Assembly: GCA_026168455.1 (NCBI GenBank)
Contig: CM047427.1
Span: forward strand, 61,333,249 to 61,397,248
Origin: Theocolax elegans
Lineage: Eukaryota; Arthropoda; Insecta; Hymenoptera; Cerocephalidae
DNA: 64,000 nucleotides
Reading direction: 5' to 3'
Below, in pieces: positions 1 to 13,900 of this stretch. Made by a program: the position numbers and the translations under genes. Within the stretch, counting starts at the first letter, position 1. Each line of letters begins with the position of its first letter. Under the pieces are notes generated by a model. The model saw nothing but the letters and a program-made list of their open reading frames with translations. It ran no database searches and was not told the origin of the DNA.

Positions 1-68
1 TTACATTCTAATTTTAAAAAATACTTTATTCTGTATAATAAAATCTAAGATATAAATTTAAAAAATAC

Positions 69-3000
69 CAGGTTCATCACTCGCTTGTCCAACGACGATT
101 TTAAATGCACAGTAGTTTTCAATAAGTAACTGAGGGTGTTTATCTAAATAAACCATAATGTAAGTTGTGCATTTGTCTTCTTGTGTTGTTATTACAAGTG
201 GTATAGAGGTGTTGCCATTCTTTAAAAATTAATAAAAAAATTTATAATAATATAAATACATTACCACATAATAAATAATATTCAATGATTTTTAAATGTA
301 CATACTGGTAAAGCAATACATCTTCGACTAATATTCTGATCAACTCGAACAGGACAGGACCACAATTTATTATTAAGACTGAACGAAATATACAAAACAA
401 ACGTTTCTTGGATTTTTCCAAATAAGCTAAACCACTGTACAATTGGAAGTGCATACCTAGGAATATGATATTCAATGAAATTCTAATATAAATGAACAAA
501 ATGTAGTTTGAATATAATAGTTCAATATTACTTTTGATCCACAGAAGGTGAAACCTTAATACTTTGCAGGGAGAGATCATTTGGTAAGTTTAAATCAGTC
601 GAAGAATTTGGCACAGCCAAAGTTGCAACTTGTAATTCATAATCAGTCATATTTCCTATAACATAGTTGCTCCTTATTCGTATAATATGCATATCTTTGT
701 GCATACTTGAATTTATACTCATCATACAAATCTAAATTGCAATGTGAAAGTTGAAAGGTTACTTATAATATCTAAGAGAATAAGAATTAGTGTTAGATAG
801 AAATAAGATAATTAAGTACTTACACTAGAATAACAATCGACGCAAGCTTTTACGTTCCCTTCTAATGGAATCAATCCTTGGATTCGGGGCATATAAAAAC
901 TTTGACTCCAGTCTTGTTTGACTAATTGGAATGCAGAAGATACATAAAATGTGTCGGCGATCCCAACACCCACGTGAAAAGTACCCTAAAAAATAGTAAT
1001 TATTTATAGTACTATTATATTAAGTGCAACCACATCGATTTTTTTTAAATAATAAATGATTTTCACTTTTTATTATTATTCAAAAATGTAGAATTATTCT
1101 TTTATATGTATACAATAAATAAAAACATTAGTTTTATTTTAAATAAGATTTAACTCAAATAATAATAATATAATTTATCTAGTGATTGTAAAGTAAAAAT
1201 GAAATAGGTTTTCACACTGTCTGTTATTTTCATTTAAATTCATATATAATCAAAATAGCGTTATATGTATGTCCAAAGATTTGATAATATTTTCTTCGAC
1301 TACATACTTCTAATTTTGGTGGTGCTACAATCCCATAATGAGGTATTCTACACATTTCTGTATCTTGAGATACAATAGAAATTTGGGTACCTAATGAATT
1401 TAAAACAAAACACCAGGGCTGTAATTCCAATAGCAAAGTGCTGGAGGCCAAACCAGCATCTTCATATTTGACCTAAAGATAAAAATTATTTTTCATTTAT
1501 TTAATGATAAATTACTTATTTATTAAATATTACTTCTACACACTTGAACATGAGTTTGAGGCTGTTCCGCAGCGACCCAAGTATGCACTTCGTCATTTTG
1601 GAACGGCCACTTAGGTTCATCTTTTATTGATTCTAACGCTGACAAAACATCTCGAATACTCTCTTTTTCTGGTCTCTTAAAAAACTTACGTTGGTCAACA
1701 GAACTGTACGATAAAGGTACATAAGGATTTGAAGCGGAAACACCGGACCTACGAAAAAAATTTAACATTAAACTTTATTAATGTTATAATTTTATAAAAC
1801 AAACTTCTCTTATTGAGATATAAATAGTTGAGATAATTTATTTCATCAATTGTTACTATTACAATTAAAATGTATCAATTGAACGTGCAATGTCTTCGAA
1901 CGATGCATCTATGCTGACTAAAAGTGTTTTGTAAATCTTAACATATGCCATCATGATCATATAATATTCACAAAAAATAGCATCACGGTAGGCACTGTTG
2001 AAATTTTATGTTTAAAATTGAATTTCCGATGCTACAACTTTATAATTCCATAAACGCGCAGTTACGCAATTTTGAAAATATTATACTTTAATTTAGTACA
2101 AAATTTTTCTGTTTTATCATTTCACGCATAAACTTGCCTGATTTAAGATGGAATTAATCTTATATTAATAACACCACTCAGGTGATATCAATCTATTGTA
2201 TAAATAACTCATTTATAATTTATTTAATTTAATAAGTGCATACTCAATTTGAAATGTAAGTTGATGAAAGTGTTCAAAAGTTCCAGGGCAGTATAATTGT
2301 TGTCTCTCTCCACGCCCATTCACCATAGTGTTCAATGATACTTTTAAAGAAGGAGTTTCTATCTGAACTTTAGCTAGCACTGGTAAATACGATCTGATCA
2401 TATACAAAGGACTCGTAATGGCCTAAAATGAAAAAGAAATAGTTTTGAAAGAGTGTTTAATTATAATTATAAATATGACAGTACGTCCTAAACGTATAAT
2501 GATGTGATTTTACAAATTAAAAACTACAGCGGCATTGACGGCAAAACCGAAAAAGACTAGACTAATGCATTTTTTAGTGTACAACTGTTATTTTATACGT
2601 TGTAAGTTTATCACATCACACAAAAAAGTAGTTTTTACTATTAACAAAATGTTACAATGCGTCACTTAAAAACATCACCCTTATTCACTTCGCTCGATAA
2701 TCCGCGTATGTAAAAGAGGAAGATTTTGATTCAGCGACAAGAATATTAAAATCAGAATAAATAAAAAAATTAATAAAATATTACTTATGTCGACTGTAGT
2801 ATAACTAAACCAATTAATATTTTTATCATATAATTGACTGTAAGACCGATAAAAATATTAATTGGTTTATAAATAAAAAAAGTTTTGAATTTCCAAAAAT
2901 TAATATTAATTAATAAAGTATTAAACAATTAATTCCAGTTTATGTAGCCAATTAAAAAACCGATACATTTAAGATAATAAATATATAAAAAATGTACAAT

Positions 3001-4921
3001 ACAGTAATGAATAAAAAAAATTGATAATAAGTACAAGTACGTTAAAAATTCAGAAACTTACTAGTATTTTCGGCTTTCCATTTACTTGCTCTAAAATAAT
3101 CCGTACCCAAATACTGATAAATTGACCTCTCTCTTGCAAAGGCACTGCAAAGAATACAAGAATATTAAACTAATAAAAAATGACAGATTTCCTTATGTGT
3201 AAAAATACTTATTGCGCAATAGCGGTTTATAAAATCAAATATGAATCTATTGTTAAGATTTCGATTTACATCTATTACATCAATTGCAATAGGTACTGAA
3301 TATTTATTTTCGATATCGGATATAATTGGTAATATTAGACAGAATAGGGTACTCGTGTGCGAATTATTTATATTATTACTAAACTGATAGAAAAGTATAC
3401 TTAGGAATCAAATAGAATGTATTTATTACAGGATATTTGAAAATAATCGAATATTATTTTTGTAAATAAATATAAATTTATTTAAAAACAATAGTAAAGA
3501 ATTTGTCACGATTCGTTAAGTTTTGGCCAGAAGTGGTAAAAACAAAAATATATGAATCGCTTATTTCAACGGCATGCTAACAAAAAATCGTATCCAGCAC
3601 AAAATAAGAGTATTACCTTTAACAAGCCAAGGCTGACTCCATCTTGTATTAGGTTGCAATGGAATATCGCCAGTCCATGATAAATTTGGAATATTTGAAA
3701 ATCTTAAACGCATAGCTATATTATTATATTCAGTCAATACAATAGAAGGTGGTTGAGATTTTGCTGGAACGTAAAAAACATCACGGGATATTATCGAACG
3801 GTTTTTAGTCATATCGTCGTATTTGACAAGTTTCATTTCAAAATTGTCGATCAATTGATTCGAAATAATTAATTGACCGGAAAATGTGACTAGTTTCTGA
3901 GAAGCCGAAAGAGAAGTGATAGTTATAGAAATAACGATGTCAAGTGATGTGTTGGTGAAATCTGCATCAAACGTTTTATCGTTATTGACCGAAAAGGGTT
4001 TGCTCCAAGACCAACCATTTTCTTCTACTGCTATTCTAAGAATCTAAAAAATTATGATAATGAGTTTTCGTTTATTTGCGTTTTTATCAATCAAATACTG
4101 TATTGCACGAAATTGACCTGATTGCTCGCTTGTCTCCAAGAGTAAAAGTGGCATTCCCTGGTTTCCAATAGTATGTTATCGTCGGTACCACTCTGTCCAA
4201 ATCTTATCGACACATTGGTATCATTTGCAATAACGTACCTGGTACTCAAGACAAGTGCACTTTCGTGCCCCAAAACATCTCTCCATAAATAAGCTGAAAG
4301 TGCCAATGTATGAAAAACTGAAGGACTGAGTTTGATCGCAAACGATTCACAAGTAAGCGAGGCATCGATTCCATCGCTGATCGATAACCTTTCCTTAATT
4401 TTAACTGAATCAAGAACTTCGTGAAGGACGAGCAATCCGTAATCCAAGACATTTACTGCTAGTGAACCAGAAACATCGATGAGCATTGACTGATCCATCC
4501 AACAGTTTATTAAGAAACTAGCATTTCTCTGTTCGACTTGAGCTACGCATTGAGTTTCGGGTACCAGTCCTGTAAGTCTATACTTATCAATCGGTGGTGG
4601 GATTTCAATCCTGTCGAGTTGATTGAAGAACGAAAGTTGGATTGAACGAGCGACAAATGCAGCTTGAATTCGAGGTACGATTCGAGGGTTGAAGTACGAG
4701 TCGATGCGTAAACAGCCGATCAAAGCTTTGCTGGATAAGATAACTGGCGTTGACAGAATAACCACGCGCCAGGATGATGCCGATGCTTGGAGCGGTGGTC
4801 GATCTGGAAGGTCAAGACGATATCCCTTCGTTTCCGAGAGGTACAGGTCGATGTAACGCTGGTACGACATTTGACTTTCGCTCCAATATTCGATTGCACA
4901 TCCGATTCGTTCTTCATCACT
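69..4921 (-). CDS. VPS13B: VPS13B exons 32-41: VAB adaptor-binding region, partial (residues 2042-2883)
   Basis: Exons: 4118-4921, 3617-4043, 3062-3144, 2244-2422, 1544-1748, 1308-1472, 824-985, 532-731, 306-456, 69-219. Exon 32 is the longest (268 codons), starting SDEERIGCAIEYWSE. From exon 33 on, repeated beta-sandwich modules appear: NGWSWSKPFSVN (exon 33), LSWTGDIPLQPN, and LWSCPVRVDQN (exon 40), the WSxP-like signatures of VAB modules, which in the family bind adaptor proteins that set membrane targeting. Exon 41 ends HPQLLIENYCAFKIVVGQ and then a phase-1 donor at 63-68. The remaining VAB modules, the ATG2-C-like helices and the PH-like end would lie left of base 1. Confidence 0.93.
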
Positions 4922-7900
4922 CTGAAATTCATTTATTTATTAGAGTTACTTAATCTATTGTACATAATACATTAAGTAATGGTTATCTTACGAATTTCAA
5001 TATATTATTTTAAATGTAAAAAACAACTGTATCATTTTGCAAACAAATACAAGCGGCATGCAAATTTGCTGAACACTTTTTGATTTTCAAACAAAACTTA
5101 AAATATCTGAAACTATCAGTGCTATAGAAAAATAAACAGAACTGTTGCAAAGTAGCTATATGGTATAATTTATGCATTTAACTTTCTTTACTTGTAAATG
5201 CATAGATTTTATTCTTCTTTTTAAGTATGGAAATAAATAGAACATTACACGCATAAAATACCTCTTAAATTAATTAAGGTATCATTACCTAGAAATCGTC
5301 ACCTACATTATTATACTATTTCTACTTTAATTACAATATATATATGACTACTTATTCCAAATAAATAAATAAAAATACATGTAAAATATATAGAATAGTA
5401 AATGTATGTTTTGAATTGCTATAAATTGAAAATTGCACTAAATAATAAATAACATTAATAATAATAATGATTATTAATATATGTTAAAAAATAGTCGAAA
5501 AATAATTAAAAACCTCAAAAGGCACCGGGGTCACATGAATTTTGGTAAGCGCTCGAGGATGTGGATATCTCCAAGCCATCGCCTGATGTGGTGATGAAGA
5601 AAATACCACCTATAAACACAATAAATAAAATTTATAAGATATAAAAAAGTTCTTTATTTATTGTCGCAACCTGATAAGGAAAAGGAAGTTCATCGGCATT
5701 CCCATCAACAAATTGAAATGCTCCCGATTTAAGATCATCTTTGTAATGCTGTTCGTGCGTTGTAAATATCATCTCTTCTTCTTGTTCTTGATTTTTCGTA
5801 TTAAATCTTCCCACTTTATCTCGAATTTCCTTACAATCCTGAATAACCTCATTGACCATTAAAATATGCCTAGGACCGATATTAATATACACACAATCGC
5901 TTTCAGCTTGAATTTGAATCTGAGGTGAATTTACATCACCTTGCCAGGATTCCCAGATAAGCGAAATATTTGCTGTACAACTACATGGATTTACAATTAC
6001 TGAGACAGTTGATTCGAGCCGCGTTGATAAAATAAATGATTCCCACGTAATATTACCGAAGATGCGCTGTGGTCTTTGAATGTTAGTGAGACTCGCTGAG
6101 AACGATATTAAGCTAGCTAAAACTTCAGTTTTACTTTCAGTTTCGAAAGAAAAGACAAATTGTTTTGTTGAAACAGTCAAGTCTGGTACATTTTGTTTCT
6201 TGGTTGATGAGGATGCTCTTTTTGCAGTAATTTGATTGGTAAGCGATAAACAATCTGAAATCTGATAAATTTTATTCATTTACTCATTAACGTTGAGTTG
6301 TTCTTGTCAGTATAGGCATATTTATATTATATTCTAGTATATACTTTTTAAGGGGATGTCGAACTAAAAAAATAGGTATTCTTATAATTTTTTAAATACG
6401 AAAAATTCTTTACATCAGATCCTTATTATGCATGATATAAACAATATATCCCAATTTCTTCAGACTTTTAAATCAGGATTTAAAGTTTATATTTATTTTA
6501 CTCAAAATAACCCACCAAACATTACATGTTTAATTATTACAAAAATTTTTTTTATGCAAAATTATCAATTGTTACGCCTTTCCTTATGTTTTACGCTATG
6601 CGTGTAAATTTTTTTATATTTTTAATTCAATACATTAAACATTACTTTTGGTTTGAAAGGTGTAGAACCCTGTAATTCAGTTCCGATATCTAATTAATCA
6701 ATTTCCAAATTACATCTACTAATAACTATCGAATGAAACAATATCAATTATCTAGTTCGTGAGAAAAGAAAAAGTTACAGTTACAATTTATTATTTGACA
6801 TAAACGATGTACTTCTAGTTATTTGGAATTGTATGAAAACATTTTTATCAATACTATATGGATGTATTTATTTTAAAAATTGATTTTCAGTTACCTTATC
6901 ATGTACGTATATTAATTCTTTTAGCCGAGAAAGCGAAAAATGTATTTTCGTAGGTCTGCCCATTTCAATGTTTAACTGCGCATTTTTTCCAATAATCATA
7001 TCATATTTTATAACAATAAAAGAAGGTGGAATTCCAGTATCTGGATGAGGTTCGCCATTTTTAATTTCAATCATACAAACTTTAAAATTTGATTCTGTCG
7101 GTATCCGACAAGATTCTTCTGTTGTATCACCCATATATAAAGCAACGTCGAAACACGATGCCTAAAATTTTTATTAAAACTGTTATATTTATTACAATAA
7201 ATAAATAATTATGACTCTTTTAAGATACGTCAGAAATAAAAAATGAATTCGTTTAATTTCTGCAAAAATTTTTTAATTATCTTACAGGATGTCCACATTT
7301 TTGAAAATATTCTAAATTATTACATCAAGGAAGTCAATATAGTATACAATAATATCCAACTGTCTCTTTTCCAAAACTCAATTTTAGATTATTGTAAACA
7401 ATACAAGCACTATAAAGTCAGTGCAATAATTAATTTATCAATTAACCGCTTTATATAATATTTAATAAAAATTCAAAGATTTTTATAGATATTCGCGGTA
7501 AAAATTTTTTCAACAATTATGTGAATATTCATTAATTAACTCTTTATATCTTAGAGTCAACCATATAAAATTTAAAACAAACCCTTATTTTTCTGTCAAA
7601 CGGTTGCTGAGAAAAATAAAAATTTGGTTGATTAACCATTGCGTATAGTAGCGGTTGTTTTAAATTATTTACATCATCTTCTTCCATTTCAGATGCATTC
7701 TAAAATATAACAGACATGTAGAAAAAAATGTACAATTCATGTTTTTTTAAACATTAAAATGTAAAAACTTATTACAATTTCATTCTTGGTACACGTTGAT
7801 TTTTTATTATCATAAACAATTGTTGTAATTTTTCCACAATTTACTAATAATTCAAATGGTGGAAATTCTGAGGTCTCTTGAACAATGGGTTTATCCTGTA

Positions 7901-10900
7901 AATTAAAATTATTATTATTATTTTCATTTATTTTTCCATAAACATTAACTATAAATAAAAACTTTATATAAGTATTCTTGACGTGGTTTTGTCGTTGTAT
8001 TAAAAATATGGAGTGAACAATTCATTATCATGGTATCTCTGCATTATTTACAAATACAACAGTTATAAACTGTCTATTACCTCCATAAGGAATAAAAATA
8101 TTGAGACTATAATTGTTCATATACACAAGTAATAAAGTATTATTGGAATTTGTATATAATATTTCTGATTAATGCGTAAATATATTTTAAACAGTACATT
8201 TCAATATATAACATTTTTGTAATCTTTGGTGTCTTAAATGTAATATTTTTTTTAATATCCCGGCAATGTTTTAGCAACATTTATAAATTCTACTCACAAG
8301 AGTAGTAGAATTCATACTGGCACTTTCAAAGTCCACTCCACTGTCTTTAGCAAAATCAGTCTCAGTTTCGACGTTCGATTGTTTCATATATCTTGTGCAG
8401 AGTGTTAAGGAAGCCTGCCTGGGGCAACTTGGAGTCTTAGAATTGTTTATTTCGTCGGGACTATGTGCCGCAATTAAATTTCTAAATTGAATGTACAAAG
8501 TTGAAATGAGTTTTATTTGATTAAGATTCACCATCAACTCTAAATCCGTTAAGCAATTAATTTCAGCTGCACTAGCGCAAACCATTGTATCGGGTCTGAA
8601 GATAATTACAGGGGCAATAATAAAACAAAAATCAAATCTGCAACAAAAACGAAATTATCGCTCTAACGACTAAAAAAACATGTGTTTATTTATTGACATT
8701 TTTTGAGAGATTATACCTTTTGATCACGGGAAGCGTCGAAAAGCGAGGTTCGAGGCTACTTTGATTTCCTAGTTTGTTCCATTCAACTGCTGGATTTTCA
8801 TTCATTGTATACAAATACGATTGTGACATTTGCTGTAAATTAAATTTATTTAAAATTTTGTATTTACATACGGTAGATTGATATAGCATTAAATAAATTA
8901 TTCTAAAGCTTTCTCTAAATGACTATTTTATAATGGATAAATCAAATGTTTACATGTAATAGATTAATCTTGTTCAATATTCATAATAATTGGTATACAT
9001 TGTAAATTAACCGATGTAAAATGAATCCGCGGTTAAAGTTTTATTACTTCAAAAATGAAGAATTTATAGAAATATTTCACTATAAATATAAGTAGAAGTA
9101 TAAACAACCTTAGCGACACTCTGCTGATAATCTTTCCAAGTGGTTGTATGAGCACATATACCATCGACATTAATCTGATACTGTCTGTCTTCTACAGCTG
9201 ATCCTGGCACATTTAAAATGTTTGCTTGAGCAGCTAATTGATAAATATCTGATCGTAGAGGAACTCGGCAAATTGGATTTTCAGCATGTGGAGTGATTCG
9301 AATTCCATCCAACTAAAAAGATTTTACACAAAAACCATATAGTGCTGTAAGCGACACTGTGAGATAACTAATTAGGGGAGACGGGGGATTTTTGAACAGG
9401 GGCATTTTTGAACTTTTTGAATAGCTCTTTTATATCGTAATATTTATGCTATAATAGGACGGTTTCTTTAAATAAATGCTATTATATACCTGCAAATCAC
9501 ATACGTTAAAAGTATTCATACTAGCTTTCTTTTGATCGTAAAATATTAATTTACTGCAGCGCACTGTGTATCTAAACTTTTTTTCTACTTTGGGGTAATT
9601 TTGAACACAAACCCTGGGGTAAATTTGAACGTGTTAAGTAAATGGGTGCACGGTGATTTTATACCATATTCATCATGTGTCTAATCTAAAAGAAACGAAA
9701 CCTAGTTAAATTTCACAAAAATAACTTTTGGTTTAGTGTGAAAGTTGGTAAGTGTAAAATGTTGTATTGATAAATTTGGTACCTAAAAAAATTCTAAGAG
9801 TTCCTAGAAAGTATGGATTTGAAGTTCCGTTAGTTTAGATGGTGAAATATTAATCTTTACATTGAAAAAACAAAAATAAATCGCTAATAAGTTTAAAAAT
9901 ACCCCAAGATATGTTCAAAATTACCCCAGGGTTGGGGCATTTTTGAACAAAATGCCTTTTTCTTCAACCGTAAAATAAACCGTCCTATCAATAAATAACG
10001 TAGGTAAAAAAATTTGACTTAATAGTTAGTTGCTAGGATTTGAAGTTCCCATGGTCCCAAGTATAAAATTATATCGTTTTCGATAAGAAAAAAATAAATA
10101 AAAAAAAAGTTAAAAAATGCTCCAGTCTCCCCTATCTGTTTCGCGCATGGGAAATGTTAAATAGTGTCCTTCGTAACGACGAAAAAAAAGCATTAATTAT
10201 TGTATATAGCTGTTTTTATTTAGTTTATACTTTCTTAAAATAAATAATAGTATATTTTGCAACAAGTGCGGAAAATGCGGCACGAGTGAGGGAATCGTCC
10301 GCACGAGTTGCAAACGATATTTTTTGTAATAATATGCAGAAAATTGTCGTTTTCCGCATTAGTTTTAGTATACTGTATTGAAAAAAGGCATTTTCCGCAC
10401 TAAAACTAATGCGGAAAATTGTCGATTTCCGCATACTATTACAAAAAAATATTTTATAAACATTTTAATATAATGTTTATACACTATTTGAAAATTATTT
10501 AAAAATATTTGTGATTAAGGCATGTGAATGTGCATATTATTTTTGTAGTGCATTTCGCCTTTTCAAAATATGGAATTATTAAGGGATTTAATGAAAGAAT
10601 AACTATTAACTATTTAAAATTTTATATTAAATATATTACAAAACATTTATGTAAAGTCTGTGACTCACGCATAAATATTGTTCATTTTTAAAAAATTAAG
10701 AGGGTGTCAGATTAAAATTGCAGGGATCTATATCTTTCAACCAAAAAATTATATCAAAAATATTAAATTAAAAATCTGTATTCATACGGATAGCTTGAAA
10801 CATAAAGAAGGTCCTGAAGGATCGATCTTATAAGAAAAAATTTTTTTAATAATAATTGAATAAAAAATTCATGGTCGGTAATTTTTAGTCAAAAAGACGT

Positions 10901-13900
10901 AATCTTTCAACCCAAACAAAGTAATTAAATTTATAAATTTCAAAATCTGAAAATATTGAATATACTGATTAAAACATGCCCGGGGGTTTGTAGGACAAGA
11001 TTTTTTAAAAAAACTCATTCTTTTGTTTATAAAAAAATATAATATCACCATTTCCTGACTCCGACATCCCGTTAAATGTAAAATCAGGAAAATATAAGTA
11101 ATATAAAGTTTCATATTGTTTCTTGTATTATATTAATGTAATACCTGTAACATTAAAAGATCATGTTGGAACTCCTGTGAAGAGTCTGATACTACTGGAA
11201 ACATTAAGTTACAGCCTTTAAACTCAAAGTATATTAAAGGTAGCATTTCGTTTCGTAGATTGGTAATGCCGATGAATGGTGGTAAGACATTTTTTTCATA
11301 GGTTGCATTTTCCTTCGGCAATCCATTCAGAAAAGGTCTCACTAATTCTATATATTTCTCAAGGACACTAGGAGGAATAATGATGTCGAGCATTTGAATT
11401 TTTACCAAAGCTTCAGTTATGTATGAATTTCTGGGTTGCAAAGCATCAACTCTAAAGTCCTTCTAAAGTATAATATACAACATTTTGTAAATAAACACAT
11501 TTAAATAATATTTTTTTTAAATTTGCAAGATTGAGTTGACTAACCTTTGGAGTTTTGTAACTTTTCCGCGTTCCCCATTTTGTGTGTACATTTCCTGATT
11601 TCGCAATGGTCAAAGTTAAAGTTAAAAAACCAGAGTCTTCGCTTTTTTCAAAATTATCTTCCCTTCCGCAAAGCATCAGCCCAATATAGTCGCCAAAATC
11701 CCAAGGCTGACTTTGTGACCCTCTAATTTAAAATATTATACAATTGCAATGAATAAAGAAAAAAGTCACTTTAAAGCGAAAAAATGAAAAAATGGCTGGA
11801 GTTTAGTTAGTTTCGAAAACTACAATAAAAGAAGTATTTATAGAGACCTTTAATGTGAGATAGTTCGGGACTTTAAATCGTATTCCTATAGACACAACAA
11901 GTAATTTATATTCGTACACATAGTAGTCGATTGTTTACTATTTTTAACCAAATCGAGTATTATAACTCAAATTAAATTTAACAACTTTTTAAAAATAGAC
12001 TGTTATTTCTGTTTTGTATAATACTTATTTTATAAAGAAATTGATGAAAAAATTTTAAATATTCTATATTTTGGTGTTGGAAATGAAGTTTTAGGAGCTT
12101 AGAAATTTTTTTTAATATGTAGCTTGGGCTTTTTTAAGATACCAGGAAAATTATACCTTGTGTAGTGAAAAATTGTTGCAGTTGTAATTTTATGTTTCAA
12201 TTTAAAATATACTGATTGTATATCAATTGAAGTAATAATATCCTCAAGTTCAAAAACTAATTTTAAATTTGCTGTCTCATCTTCTGCCATTACATATAAT
12301 TTTACAGCCACTTTAGTTATTGTCCATTGGATACTAGCAGTAAGATTGACTTCATCTTCATCTGTTGCAAAACGAATTAAATCATAAAAAAATAAGTATA
12401 TTTCGAAAAAATAATTTTTATTAACTACCTTGTCCTGTAGTTTCTTTAATAGCGGATATTGTTGATGTTGAGGTGGCATCTTCAGGATAAGGTAATTGGG
12501 TAGGACTAGATGAGCTTCTTGGAATCGTGAAAGATATATCTTTAATATCTTTTGCAGAATTTGTTGGTGTAGTTACTTTTTGTACAGATATTGTTTGAAT
12601 CACATTCGAAATCTTTTCAAATATATTGCTTAAAAACACGACCTAAATATTAAGAATACAACGAGATATTAAAGACTTGCATATTAATTATTTTTTTATT
12701 GAAAAAAAATAATATATTTTAATTCAATTATAATAATGGTTTTTTAATAATTTTATACATACAATTTATTAAAATATTGTACTTAGATATATACTGTACA
12801 TTTACAAAATGTACCTGATTTGTAATTTGCTTTCACTTAACAAATTGTGCCAATTACATTTTTTTCATCATATGACACTCAAGTTCTGTGACTGAGCTTT
12901 AAAAGTCATTAACTTATTAATTTAAACAAATAATTATATAATGTCTTTCAAGATATAGTTGCTTGCCAACTGATCAACACTTGCTAGTCTAGCATGATTT
13001 AGTTGAAATATCTGCTGGCAAATCAAGTAATTTTTTTCAGTATGGTTTTACATGACCGCGTTTGTTTATCGACTTTGACATATTTGACGCGTTACAAAGT
13101 AACATATAAAATGTTCTTATGCATTTTTATCAACTTTTGGCAAATTATTATTTTCCAAATTATTTTATTTAAAGTTGAGTAAGTATTTTTGTTTGTGGGA
13201 TTCTTAATTTAAACCATTATAACAATATCAACTATTATTTGCCATTTAGTTATTTTTGTTTATATAAAATTTTAAATATAATTTTTACCTGTTCTTTGGA
13301 TACAGAAACAATAATAGGCGATGTATCAATATATACACATAAACTGAGTGCTGAAAGTTTATTGGTAATTGAATCAGTTGCTGAATTTTTATTAGTCATA
13401 TCTAGTGTAGCTTTAAAACAAATTTTTTTAATAAAGTTTTGCTGCAAGTTTCCTTTTAATGTTAAACATTCTAAATACAGTATTTCAAGCGTCCATGGGA
13501 AGCTGTGAGTTTCTAAAGATAGTAATAAAAGTAAAATAAAATAAACTGTATAATAGTACTTGCTTTTTATAAATATATAAATACAGATATTTACGGTGGA
13601 TCCAAATTTTTTTTGGTAAACTTATAGGTAAATCGTGAAGAAAGTTTGCCAAACGATCAGATTGGATATTTGCTGAATGTACACTAATTATTGGAGATTT
13701 TATTACCAGTATTTGTAAATTTTCATCATTCTGTAATGCTTCATTCTTTGTCTGTTCGATGCCTGAAATAAAATAATAGTTGTTAATCGAACCTACTTAT
13801 TAATTTTTGTTATTGTTTAAAAAGCAATATACCATCAGCGCCGATACCGCTAATTGTTTTTGTTGGTATATAAATAATTATATGACCAATGAATCCATTT

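Noticed and set aside
242..580. Minus-strand frame of 112 codons at the left end
   Set aside because: It is a shifted reading across VPS13B exons 39-40 and the intron between them; the true frame carries LWSCPVRVD.
4787..4975. Plus-strand frame over VPS13B exon 32
   Set aside because: Antisense shadow of a conserved coding exon with no features of its own.
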